From NCBI RefSeq assembly GCF_031877795.1, contig NC_133933.1, positions 22,038,029 to 22,102,028 of the forward strand: a stretch of 64,000 nt of DNA. The letters are read 5' to 3'. Source of the DNA: Strix aluco. Its lineage: Eukaryota > Chordata > Aves > Strigiformes > Strigidae. The notes below the pieces were generated by a model that made no database searches, was not told the origin of the DNA, and saw only the letters and a program-made list of their open reading frames with translations. Made by a program: the position numbers and the translations under genes. Below, piece after piece: positions 1-10,901 of the stretch (position 1 is its first letter; each line of letters begins with the position of its first letter).

Positions 1-3000
1 TCTTCATAGTTCATCAAAAGAGTTTTTTAACAGCTACTTTTTGGTCAGTGTATTTGGAATTGTTCCCTTGTGATCTGCTCTAGAAACTGATTGTACGCAT
101 GTGGGTAGGATGTATTTCTTAGAAGCTATCCTGAAGTCAGCTCCCTGCTTTCCCTCACCTGCCACAGGTTTCAATTTGCCTTGATTTGGAGGCAGTAACC
201 TAAAAAGAAGGGAGTCAGAAAAGCAGAAATGAAAGAACAGGAGTAAACTAGAACGGGATTATACTAAGATTTATTTCTCTCACACCAGTTTTATGGTTGG
301 TATTGATGATTCACACCAGTGAGTACAGAAGGGTCTGATGGGGTTGGTTGCAGCCAGGGGACACGGTTGAAAACCGGACCCAAGTGTGTAGCAAGTGGTG
401 TTCTCTGTGACTCGTAGGTTATTCTTAGGCACTTTATTTTAGGCAGCTGGATCCCCTGGAGAATCCAGCTGCAAGGATGTAGTGGAGAGGCGTTGACATT
501 CACTGGTTTTCTTTTTGCACACATTTCCATTGTGTAGGGAGACTCAGACTGCTCTGTGTAGCTTGCTGGAGGTGTTTACGTCTGCCCACTGAAACCCCAG
601 TGAAGTGTTTAACGTTTGGTGAGAGGAATCCAGGCCTGAATTTCCCTTTTGATCTTCTGGTGTAGATTCAGCAGCACACTGGCAATACTTGTGTTACCAC
701 TGTCATCGCTGCAGCTGTGACCAGAAGTTTGTGGTCCCTGGGGCTCTTCATGTGCTGTTTACTCCAGCTCTGACTTCTGTTGAAATGTGAGATGAGAGCT
801 GGTGTGTGCATACCTAGGCATGCAAGGAATTTGGTTTTGGAAAGATGAATGCCATCAATAGAAGTGTTCACCAGGAGTGTTTTTACACTGATTAAGATCT
901 ACTATAGACAAGCAGGTTCCACATGAAGTGTTTGGGTTCTATGGTTGATGACAGGTTTGCGACTCACTCATGTCATTTATGCCATATTTCAAAGGACCTG
1001 AATTCCTGCCAGCTGTAACTGGTGAGCTGGGTAACCAGCAACTGTGGTGATGCAGTCCTTATGCACCAGTTCCCAGACAGGCTTGACTGTGTGCCAGCGT
1101 TTCCCCAAAGTCCCAGGAGCCTTCGGCTCTACGCTGCTTGTCTGCTTTGGTGCAGAAGGAGCTGAACAATAAATCCTGGAGTACAACTTTGCTAGAATTC
1201 AGGGACGAAGGGATTTTTGGAGGTTGTTTGGCCCCAATTTGACTTCCCAAATGAATTGCTTTGCTGTTGGCGTGAAGGGACACTGACCCATCAGAGCTTC
1301 TGCAGAACTGCTTTCTGGAAGGCTTTACATTACAGGCATTAGCTGGTCCCATCTATTTCCCGCCTTTCTTCTTTGTCTTCTTTTTATAAAAGGGAATTTA
1401 TGATTTGCCAAGTTCATTTCTTTAGAACAAACAGGTATAAATCCAGCTGTAAATGATGGCTTGTTGCACATGTTGTTCTGCATGGGGCAAGATTGCTATA
1501 GCCAATAACTACATAGCCAAGGTCTGCTGTAAATTCCCTTGCCACGCAGATTTATGTCAGCTGTGAAAATGCAGCACTGGGTGAATATGCCTGAAAAATT
1601 TAGTGTTGAAGAGGCAGGTCTTAAAGGGGAATGAACAACTTCCTCCACACCAGCTGCTTTGTGAACTCAGTGAATTTGCTGACCCACCGCCTTTCCGTGT
1701 CCCAAGTATAGGTTTGTTCCCAATCATGAAGCGGGGAGAAGGGTGTGAGAGCTGTACTGCTTTTGGCCCTTACCCATTTTTTGTGGTGCCTGGTAGAAGG
1801 TTGGGGAAAAGTTGCAGAATCCTGCTAACAGAGGTTGTGGCAAACAGATCCCTTCAGGGTTTTGTATGGAGCTTTCTGTCATTCCCTTCTCACCAATTCT
1901 GAGAGAGCACTGTAAATTTTCCGTGCTGGTAGATGTCAGAACAGGAGCAAGGCACATCTGTCTCGCATCACACTGCCTTTACCCAGAGACACGTTCAAGC
2001 AAACAAGGTGGGATAGATTTTTTTGGTTCTGCTCATTTTTGTGAATGTTTGCAAAGATTCAAACAGGCAGCTGAATCTCAAATAATTCAAAATTCAGTTA
2101 GTGGTGGAAAGAAGGCTCTACTGGAAAAATGCACAAGCGAAACCTTCCCATATGCTTTAAAATTGTCTGCCTTTACAATTGAAAATCAAGTGGCAAATGA
2201 CAACCCCCCCCCCAGAACTCTAAAGGATTGTGCAGCGCTCGTAGCTTAGAATAAGTGAGCGCAATGTCTTGTCCCGTTGCTCCACTGAGTTTCATAGCTA
2301 AGAGCCCAGCTATTGCTTTGAGACTGGGTTGTCATGCCTCAGATTCTGAGGCTTCCTCATTTATCACCTTTAATGATCCATGCAAAAATGCAAGCTGATT
2401 AGAAAATGCCTTGATCACTTGATGTAAAAACAAAACCAAAAACCCAGTAAAAAACCCAAAACAAAAACCCCCATCCCCAAGACCAAAATTCTACCTACAA
2501 ACACACTAATTTGCTTCCAAATAACTCCTGAATAATTTGTTTAGCTGGACTGTGACATTGGCTTGAATGTCTGCAGCTGAAGGCCACACACATTCCTTAG
2601 CTGTGACTTGGGAACCTATTCCCACTCAAGGGAGCCACCTTGTAGATGGGGGCAAATCAGCAAATCAAGCCCAACTGCAATGGGACCATGACGTAGATCT
2701 TGCTCTGCTCTGACATCTGTCTTACCCTGTTCTCTGTCATGAGAGAAATGCCCTTCAGATGGCCACTGCCTGACGCCAGGGTGTGGAATCAGGCCAGCAG
2801 CCCGAGTAGCTCCCGGAGGAACCAGCCCTCTACAAGAGGGGAAGGATGTTTCTCCTGTAGGTGTTAAGGTAGCAAAGAGGGGGACACAGTGAAAGTGAGA
2901 GTGTGGAGAAGCAGATTCTTCTTTTGCTTTTATTGCAAATGCTGGGCTGCCTGTCCTGTAGCCAGCAGGTTTAGCTACTACGTAGCGCAGAGAATTAAAG

Positions 3001-4424
3001 CTGAGTTAATAAGAATTGAACTGCCTGCTGCCTTGTTTTCTCTAACAGCCATTAAAAGCTGCTCTGTCTTTAGGTCTCTCAAGGCAGCGAAAGTAATGGT
3101 TGGGTAAATTTGTTATTGACTCGAGCTTTACTGTTTCAAAATGCATGGGGCATTTGAAACCCTTAAATTGAAAGGTCAATAGTGCCTATATGCTTAGATT
3201 CCTAAAAACCAAGGAAACAAACAGTTCCCCCTCACCCGCCCAAAACCCAAGTGTTCCCCTGAAAATCTGTGTAGATCCTGATATTAACGATTAATTAACA
3301 TTTTGTGCTCCTTCAAGATCTCCAGATGTCAGGGTGTTTTTTTCAAAGCAGCAGCTGTAAGGTAACTTTCTGGGGAGGAACAGCAAGTATGAAACTGTGT
3401 CTGCCAATGCTGCAAGTGTGTGAAGCAAAAAGTGAAGTGTTTAAAAAGGTGAATGAGAAGAGGGTAATTACCAAAGCAGAAGCTTAATTAGGATAGCGGG
3501 ATCAGTTCTTTACTGCATGCTTGCAAGAAGATCATTAGGGTCTTCCTTTTTATATCTCATGCAGAAAGGAGCACTTAATAGCACAGTGCTACTTAAAACC
3601 ACTTTGGGATTTGTCTCTGTAGCGGTTCACAAAGAAGTAGGTTGCTCGCTTTATCGGTGCCACTCCTGGTGACACTGCGAGGTATCGTAGCGCATCCCAC
3701 GTGCGTTCTGCCTCCAAGAAAAGCTTTGCTTGGCTTATCGAAGCAGTAAGACGGGAGGCTTGCAGACCAATCCGGGCAACAGTTCATAAATTCAAACAAG
3801 ACCCCAAATCAACAACAGGCAGCATGGGAAAACTAAAATACATATGATAGTCAAGTATTGGAAAATGAGTTTGTTTTCCAGTCTCTCTGCCAAGATCTGA
3901 TTTGAGAGATGTTACAGGAGCCCCTGAGAGTGGATGGTGTTGGCAATAAGCAGTAATTCTCTGTTGTAAGAGTAACTTGGGAGTCTTGTCCATAGATCCC
4001 AACAGGTAACTTAAATCTTTAACACCAGCTTATCTTTTAAGTGTGAATGGATGTGTGGACTTCTGAGCCTTCTCACCCTTCTCCTTAGAGGAGGGAGGAG
4101 GTCACTTCTGCAAAGCTCCGGGACACAAAACCTTTTCACTGCTTACTTGGGACTTAAATTTTGAGGGCCCTCATGTGAAATGTTTAACATAGCCCCTTGT
4201 ACAGCGGTCAACTTTGTATTTACAAATGTGAAATGAAAGCTTTTCTTTTTGAATTTAAAATCCCCCCAAGTAAGCTGGAAGGAGAGAAGAAGAAAAGAAC
4301 TCAGAAAATGATTGGAATTTACTTTATTTTACAAAATGCAGTTACCTCTGCCGTTCCCCCTCCCCCTTTCTTTTTTTTCTTGTAACCTCAGCAGCGTGAG
4401 CAGAAAGAAATGTTTCTCTTTCAG
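1..4424 (+). other. Non-coding stretch, probably a TOGARAM2 copy 1 intron
   Basis: I see no convincing gene here. The open frames are short, overlap on both strands and do not resemble known proteins. The exon beginning at 4425 starts in mid-codon, so the preceding exon (first half of TOG4) must lie left of the window and this stretch is inferred to be intron. It holds a short poly-C run near 2204-2212 and an A/C-rich simple stretch near 2428-2490. The copy 3 equivalent of the preceding exon (54120-54336) has no match here. Confidence 0.55.
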
Positions 4425-4511
4425 ATAACAGACTGATGCTGCAAGCTTTTGGCCACCGAGTGCGTTTCCTCAGCGGCCAGGCTCTGCTGGATGTCACAGA
4501 ACATCTCTCAG
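4425..4511 (+). CDS. TOGARAM2: TOGARAM2 copy 1, penultimate exon (TOG4)
   Basis: This 87-nt exon follows a pyrimidine-rich acceptor ending TTTCAG and ends at CAG|GTATTG. It encodes 28 full codons, including QAFGHRVRFLSGQALLD, typical of the TOG4 HEAT repeats near the C-terminus of TOGARAM proteins. It starts with two bases of a codon and ends with one base of the next. That fits the donor phase of the copy 3 exon ending at 54336 and the acceptor phase of the terminal exon at 6793. TOG domains bind tubulin; in TOGARAM proteins they act at ciliary and axonemal microtubules. The family assignment is from recall of the family pattern, not a search; TOGARAM2 over TOGARAM1 is inferred from the total length of the copy 3 exons (about 970 codons). 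Confidence 0.82.
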
Positions 4512-6792
4512 GTATTGCCTGCTTCAGCTAATCTCCACTTCTAAATGAAGAAGTCTTCAGAGGGAACATTTAGAGGGAAAGCCTCTGAATAGACGGTGCA
4601 GTAGCTCATCAAACACTGGAAGGTTCTGAGCTTGTCTCTCCTGTGAGATACACGTAATAGGTGTATTTGGCAGGGGTTTGCCTGGCTGCTGCAGAGGTGT
4701 GCAGCATGTGAGATGAGGACAGCACTCGGGCTCCGGCGCTGAGCTCTCACTGGGGCATCTCAGGAGCTGCCTCCAGGAAAAAGAGGGGCTAAAAATACCC
4801 TGGCTGGCTCCTCTCTTTGAAGGACAGTACCGTAAATGTCGTGGACCTGGAAGAGGTCCCTTTTCTAACGTGAACAACCATCCTTCAGAAAAAATTGTGG
4901 TCACTGGTATTTCTGACAATCAGTTTGGTTTGTCATCACAGGATTCTCATTTTTCTGTCGGAAACTTTTGACGCTGAGTTCTGCAGAGCCTGGGGGTCAT
5001 AGCGTAGGTGAAAACTCAACACACATGTTACAGGCAAGGATTTTGCGCAAGGCAGAATTTGGGGACGGAGGGGCAGAAGCCCAACCCATTTAGCCCAACC
5101 CACTGAGGCTCCCTGCCCGTGTTGCAGATATGACATTGGACTCCGAGCATTTCAGGGTGTGCAAACAGTCTATTTCTATATCAGTGGTGCCCGACACACT
5201 ACAAAGGCAGCTGATAATTGATTTAGAATAGTAGCTTGCTATGTCAGCAATAGCCAGGGAATGGAAAAAATGATAATCTCAATATATACTAGAAAAGACT
5301 ATTTATACCCTTGCTTCAGTTAGGGCTGAATCCACTGCTAATTATGCCAGCATCTTTTAATCCAAGGTTTAATACACTTTGCTTCTTCATTATGAATCTC
5401 AAAAGGGCATGCTTAGCCATAGCGAATGTAGAAGGGCCTTTAAAGATCATTTGCATAAAGTAAATCTCCATAAACATCGAATTAGTTTTACAGTTATTTT
5501 AATCTTTTCTCAAATAAAGCATCTGAACATAAATTGGGACTGCTTTAGAGGGAGCAGATGTTCTCTCTACGATTTACTGGAAACAGAGAGCTCTGTCTCT
5601 TCTGAAGCTCCATAGTGACCGCTGTGTTTAATAGCATTGAAACTCAAATTAACTCCCATTTTAAAATAGGTACCATAACCCTTCTTAGCAGAATTGTTTT
5701 TAGGTACTTTCAGGAGCTGTTTAAATGTTGATGACTTATGCTAGATTAACAGCATAGAGAAAATTGAGGTCCTTCCACTACAGAATAAGAAATGGTTACT
5801 TTATAACAGAATCACATTAACGTTTCCACTGAAAAGAAAATAAGAACTCTGTCTCCAGACCATTTCAGATTTTGATCTCTCAGCAAAATCTGCCGTGCAA
5901 GGAGCCTATTGGTCATAAATTTTTGTTTGTATTCAATATAGTTCAGTTCAGAAAATGAGCTGAGAGCAGACTTCAGAGAGAATGAGAGGGAACGCTTGGG
6001 TTTTGTTAGATTTCAGCTCCCTGCGTAAGATTTTTTTCTATCTCTATATCCCTATTTCAGGGAACATTGTGAGGGTAAATGCCATTAAAATTGCGAGATG
6101 TCCAAATGCCATGGCAATGGGGTCTGGGTAATTATCTAAGACATCCTGACGTTTGAAACAGCTGTTCATTAGAAGCCACCAAGTATGAAGGGAAAAAACC
6201 TCAGGTTAGACCATTGTGCCAAAGACATCAGTTAGTCACTGATGTTTCTAATAAAACTGTCAAGTGGCACACATCTTTTGTGGGCTGGAGTTCTGAAGTG
6301 TGTTATTACACTGCCGTTTACTGTGTGCCACTGAGCAAAGGGAACTGCCAGATTAGACTGTTGGCATTTTTCATCAAAGGTCACCAAAAAAGTAATCATC
6401 CTTTTTATTAGAAATCTTTCAATTACCTCTCTAAGCTGCATTTCAGAATCTTCAGCAGCTGGTTTAGACAACTTCTGAATGGAAGGAAACAGCGATTTGA
6501 CATTTTTGTCATTTGTAATGCAGAAGTGGATAGTGAAATGATTTACAAAATGTGTGTGATTCACTTTACTAAGTCTGTCACGGATGCAAAGCCTCTGATT
6601 TGGAAAAATTAAAGGTCCTCAGAGGTTGGTTGTTCTGTTCAGTGGATGATCAGCCACTGTTGCCTGTTTCTGGATCATCAGGCTCTTTGTGCTTGCTGAT
6701 ATTAGCCAGAAAAGGCTTCCAAGAGCCAAAAATAAAGGTAGGTTCTTGTTTGCATTAAGGTTGTTAAGAAGCTTGTCTCTCTCACTTGGCAG
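4512..6792 (+). other. Intron between the last two TOGARAM2 copy 1 exons
   Basis: The stretch runs from a GT donor to a CTTGGCAG acceptor. No repeat, exon or RNA gene was recognised. Open frames on both strands are short and look fortuitous. Confidence 0.6.
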
Positions 6793-7037
6793 TGCTCGTG
6801 GCATCTCTTTATCCCTCGAAACCCCAAGCTGTCAAGCACTACGTCCTGCCCATACTCTGGTTCTTCCTGGGAAACAGAGCCCTGCCTGTCGGAAGCAGCA
6901 ATGTCAGGGCTGTGGTTGCCAAGCTTGCAAAGACCCTCAACCAAGTGATGGGCTTGAGCCTGAGGGACCACGCCGCCACTCAGCCTCAGCATGTGGTGAA
7001 GAACCTCTGGAATGTTTTGGGCCTGAATATCAGGTGA
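6793..7037 (+). CDS. TOGARAM2: TOGARAM2 copy 1, terminal exon with stop codon
   Basis: The acceptor ...CACTTGGCAG is followed by 245 nt ending in TGA at 7035-7037. The product is the C-terminal end of TOG4: hydrophobic helices around HYVLPILWFFLG, a glycine/serine linker, AVVAKLAKTL, and the family-like tail AATQPQHVVKNL. The first two bases complete a valine codon with the last base of the exon at 4425-4511. It is the only complete copy of the last exon here: the second copy keeps only the last 73 nt or so, in the A' duplication from 25004. Only about 120 bp separate the stop from an AATAAA that lies in retroviral LTR-like sequence, so the native 3' UTR seems replaced or shortened. Confidence 0.85.
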
Positions 7038-7134
7038 AGACTTGGTGTGCTCCAGGGAGCTGATGGAGAGATGTGGAATGGCTGGAAATTGCCTATTAGT
7101 GATAAAATAGCAACGCATGTACTTTATTCTACTG

Positions 7135-7162
7135 TATAAATGGCTGTGTGTCCTTTAATAAA
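7135..7162 (+). promoter_or_regulatory. LTR TATA box and polyadenylation signal
   Basis: TATAAA at 7135-7140 and AATAAA at 7157-7162 belong to the truncated LTR. AATAAA is also the first canonical polyadenylation signal after the TOGARAM2 copy 1 stop codon at 7037. Confidence 0.6.
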
Positions 7163-7223
7163 GTGGCATTAACGCGATCACATTGGTTGTATAAATTGTG
7201 TCCGGGACTTCCGCATCAGCAAG

Positions 7224-7241
7224 TGGTGCCCGAACAGGGAC
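7224..7241 (+). other. Retroviral primer binding site, tRNA-Lys3-like
   Basis: TGGTGCCCGAACAGGGAC differs at one position from the classical tRNA-Lys3 primer site as I know it. It lies two bases after a CA that would end the LTR (7220-7221), the normal spacing. Confidence 0.85.
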
Positions 7242-7385
7242 CCTCCTGTCGGTGCTCGCCCGAGCAAGAGAAGACAGCCCAGAGGGGGCAGAAGCAGCCG
7301 TAGCAGGCGCTGCCCCGGCGCCTGGGAAGACGCACGCGCAATCGTCGGGAATCTCGCCCTGATCAGGTGAGCGGCTGGGGAGGAG

Positions 7386-8620
7386 ATGGGGTCCACGCTA
7401 AGCAGAGAAGAAGTGGCAGTGGTTAAGCTCCTCCAACATAGTCTCTGAGAGAGGAGCATCTTATGAGGAGGGAAACCTGAGGAAGTTGCTGTCATGGGCT
7501 CGGCAGCATGGATTAATCCCCTCAGTGAGCGCAGCCTTTGAATTAGCTACTTGGGAAAAGATCGGCACGGCACTGTGGGACGACATTAGCTCAGGCTCTA
7601 AAGACAGTGGGAAATTCTCCACCCTGTGGAGATTGATCCTAGAGACTCTGACAGAACTGAAAGCAGAACGGCAGACCCCCACCTCTGCTTTCGCTGCCTT
7701 GTCAGCAGAGGCAGAAAGCGCTGGCGCTCAGGATTCCGCTACTGCTGTGACGTTCGCGGGATCCCTGTTCCCCAAGGCGGCTCCTAAAAGGAGGGGCGGG
7801 GAAGCTTCATGCGCAGCACCCGTGTGGCAGGAAAGTCAAGAGCAAAAATCAACAGATTCACCACCGCTTGATTCCCCCCTTTCAAGCTCAAGGGAACAAT
7901 CACCTGAGCACCCCACCCCGCTCCCGCTGCCTCCCGCCCGACCCCGCGCGCGCCGCCGCCTCGCCAAAGGAAGGCGCCGACCCACCCCTGCCCCCGTCCT
8001 CGCCTCCATCACCCCGATTGGTGCATGAACAATCTTGTTATGGTTCACAAGATCCACACTTGTGAGAACTAACGAGAAAACTAGAGCAACTTGAAATGCG
8101 AATGAAGGAATCAGCTCAGCCTATTCCTACGGCACCGCCGCCACCCCCTCTTCCTATTAACACCTTTTTTCATGACACTGGTGGGGAGGGTGGTTGGTCA
8201 GGGGGAAACAGTGGCAATCGGGCCGCTGGCTCAAATGGGAGGGGGGACACTGGGAGGCGCAGGTGGTAATGGTAATCCAGCACACTGATGGCAGGGAGTT
8301 ATTCGGGATGCAATAATTGAGGGGCAGTTTAACGAGCTTGGACCAATGGTGTTTCTGGTAATAGTAACCCCACACAGCAATGAGTGGGAGGCCTGAGATT
8401 GGAAAATGATTAAGGAGGCAAAATTAGCAGTAGCACAATATGGGTTAAAATCACCATATACTAATTCAGTCATTCAGCATATTTTTACAGCAAATTTATT
8501 AACTCCGTATGATGTGTGCATGATTATACAAACCTTATTAACAGCTTCCCAACAATTGCAATTTTTTCAATGTTGGCAAGTGGCCTGCGAGGCTGCGGCA
8601 GCCACACCCTGTCAGCAAGG
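7386..8620 (+). pseudogene. Degenerate betaretrovirus-like gag, left copy
   Basis: The likely start ATG at 7386 opens with MGSTLS, a myristoylation-type N-terminus, but TGA at 7446-7448 stops the frame after 20 codons. The matrix-like reading resumes in another frame from about 7486 to 8028 and runs into a proline/serine-rich region. After a non-coding gap, a capsid-like segment lies at 8406-8620, with a pattern like betaretroviral CA (IKEA...YGLKSPYT, QQLQFFQCW). The CR1 insertion removes everything downstream. It cannot make an intact Gag. The sister copy at 25426-26633 has the same early stop. Confidence 0.75.
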
Positions 8621-8621
8621 A

Positions 8622-10122
8622 GATCACAGAATCATCTAGGTTGGAAGGGACCTTGAAGATCATCTAGTCCAACCATTAACCTAGCACTGACAGATCCCAA
8701 CTACACCATATCCCTAAGTGCTATGTAAACCTGCCTCTTGAACACCTCCAGGGATGGGGACCTGGGCAGCCCATTCCAACACCTGACTACCCGTTATGTA
8801 AAGAAATGCTTCCTAATATCCAGTCTGAACCTTCCCTGGCGCAACTTGAGGCCATTACCTCTTGTCCTATCACTCATTACTTTGTTAAAGAGGCTCATCC
8901 CCAGCTTTCTGCAACCTCCTTTCAGGTAGTTGTAGAGGGCGCTGAGGTCTCCCCTCAGCCTCCTCTTCTCCAGACTAAACAACCCCAGTTCCCTCAGCTG
9001 CTCCTTCACCAGCTTCGTTGCCCTTCTCTGGACATGCTCGAGTCATTCAATGTCCTTTTTGTAGTGAGGGGCCCAAAACTGAACACAGTCATCGAGGTGC
9101 AGCCTCACCAGTGCCGAGTACAGGGGTAAGATCCCTTCCCTGTCCCTGCTGGCCACACTATTTCTGATACAAGCCAGGATGCCACTGGCCCTCTTGGCCA
9201 CCTGGGCACACTGCTGGCTCATGTTCAGCTGGCTGTCAATCAACACCCCCAGGTCCCTCTCTGACTGGCAGCTCTCCAGCCACTCCTCCCCAAGCCTGTA
9301 GCACTGCTGGGGGTTGTTGTGGCCCAAGTGCAGCACCCGGCATTTGGCCTTATTGAAGCTCATCCAGTTGGCCTTAGCCCATCGCTCCAGCCTGTCCAGG
9401 TCTCTCTGCAGAGCCTCTCTACCCTCGAGCAGATCAACACTCCCACCCAACTTGGTGTCGTCTGCAAACTTACTGAGGGTGCACTCGATCCCCTCGTCCA
9501 GATCATCAATAAAGATGTTAAACAGGAGTGGCCCCAAAACCGAGCCCTGGGGGACACCACTCGTGACCGGCCGCCAACTGGATTTAACTCCGTTCACCAC
9601 AACTCTCTGGGCCCGGCCATCCAGCCAGTTTTTTACCCAGCAAAGTGTGTGCCCATCCAAGCCTCGAGCAGCCAGTTTCGCCAGGAGAATGCTGTGGGAA
9701 AAGGTGTCAAAGGCCTTACTGAAGTCGAGGTAAACTACATCCACAGCCTTTCCCTCACCCAATTAGCAGATCACCCTGTCGTAGAAGGAGATCAGGTTTG
9801 TCAAGCAGGACCTGTCTTTCATAAACCCATGCTGACTGGACCTGATCATCTGGTTGTCCCGCATGTGTTGTGTGATGGTACTCTGGATGAGCTGCTCCAT
9901 CAGCTTCCCGGGCACCGACATGAAGCTGACAGGCCTGTAATTTCCTGGATCATCCTTCCGACCCTTCTTATATATGGGCGTCACATTGGCCAGTTTCCAA
10001 TCTGTCGGGACCTCCCCGGTCAGCCAGGACTGCTGGTAAATGATGGAAAGCGGCTTGGCGAGCACCCCAGCCAGCTCCTTCATTTGCATTTGTGGCAATG
10101 CAAACTGCTCTGGGCTCATTAG
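8622..10122 (-). mobile_element. CR1 LINE, 5'-truncated, antisense, left copy
   Basis: Read on the minus strand, this is the 3' part of a CR1 element. Its 3' end is the 8622 side, where the + strand reads GATCACAGAATCATCTAGG, the common CR1 3' UTR start. The reverse transcriptase region follows toward 10122. It interrupts the class II gag remnant inside capsid. The 5' end is truncated in the palm/fingers region, as is usual for CR1 copies. Confidence 0.9.
9043..10119 (-). pseudogene. CR1 reverse transcriptase fragment, left copy
   Basis: Two adjoining minus-strand frames encode RT. 10119-9763 carries the N-terminal part (ANVTPIYKKG, NYRPVS, QHGFMKDRSCL). 9762-9043 carries [21 protein letters not shown] and the catalytic FADD box followed by TKLGG. 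A stop separates the two, and the endonuclease domain is missing, so the element cannot move on its own. The sister copy at 26806-27934 has lost the FADD box in a 221-bp deletion. Confidence 0.88.
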
Positions 10123-10901
10123 AGGTAAATTGCAATATAATTAATTACAAGTCCAAAGTATTACTGTCATAAGTTTCCCTGACCTCAGTATTCTTGTGTT
10201 TTTATGCTTTCAAGTGTAAAGTTGTCATTTCCTTTCCTGTTTTCTTTCATGAGCTTTGTTCAGAAAACACATGTCCTTTAAGGAAACTGAAGCACTGGTT
10301 TTCTGAGATTTTTGTTTCAGGTGTTGGCCTCAGCATGCAGCGGTGCAGAAGTCTTCCACTGCAACAGAGGTTTCTCAATATGGAGATGCTGAAGCTGCAG
10401 GTTTTTCTGCCTTGCATGTTTTTGTATCGTAACAGCTCCTCTCTGCTTGCCTTTCATGGCCTTGAGGTGTGTGCCTTGCACACTTCTCTTGTCACTCCTT
10501 GATGATTTGATTTATTCTTCATGACAGCACTTGGTGGAGGAAGGGTTTTAGAAGGTGGTATCCCTCTCAAAGGCCTCGGCCTCTGCTAGTTAGGGGACAG
10601 TGTCTAATGAATAAGGAAAAGCCAGGAAGGTCTTGATGCTCCTCAGGGCTGGGCAAAACAGAGGTAGATAGAGAGAAGCAGATACAGCAGTGTTGTACTC
10701 TTCCTGTTGTCTGTCCAGCTTTTTTGTCTCTTTTTCTATTACTGTGTATTCATGATTGATGAAAATGAACATTTTAAAAATAAAAGGCCTTCATACACAC
10801 CTCTTCTGTATGTTGGTATTTCAGTTCCCATTAATTTTTATCAGTGGAGGAGGCATTGGAGCACAGCTTGTACTTGTTACTGAAGCTCAGCTCTTTTCTA
10901 C
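10123..10901 (+). other. Flank inside duplication A, no gene seen
   Basis: AT-rich single-copy-looking DNA repeated at 27936-28714. No exon or named repeat was recognised. It is probably 3' flank of TOGARAM2 copy 1. Confidence 0.5.

Larger units (their letters stand above)
7100..8621 (+). mobile_element. Class II (betaretrovirus-like) ERV remnant, left copy
   Basis: LTR 3' end, primer binding site, leader, matrix-like gag and a capsid-like gag fragment follow in order and are then cut by a CR1 insertion at 8622. TATAAA (7135-7140) and AATAAA (7157-7162) lie only 22 bp apart, as in betaretroviral LTRs with a very short R region. Little or no U3 is visible upstream before the TOGARAM2 stop codon, so the LTR seems 5'-truncated; its left edge is uncertain. 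No pro, pol or env was found. The right copy is at 25140-26633. Confidence 0.75.
6965..10901 (+). repeat. Segmental duplication A, left copy
   Basis: This block recurs at 25004-28714. It begins inside the last TOGARAM2 exon (GGACCAC...) and includes a class II retroviral remnant, an antisense CR1 and about 780 bp of flank, ending at a CAGCTCTTTYCTAC sequence. Substitutions are frequent by eye (roughly 3%). Each copy has private deletions: this one lacks about 30 bp near 9004, while the other lacks about 221 bp of the CR1. Confidence 0.9.

Noticed and set aside
9314-10122. Long + strand frames of 139 and 267 codons
   Set aside because: Complement of the CR1 reverse transcriptase; antisense shadow.
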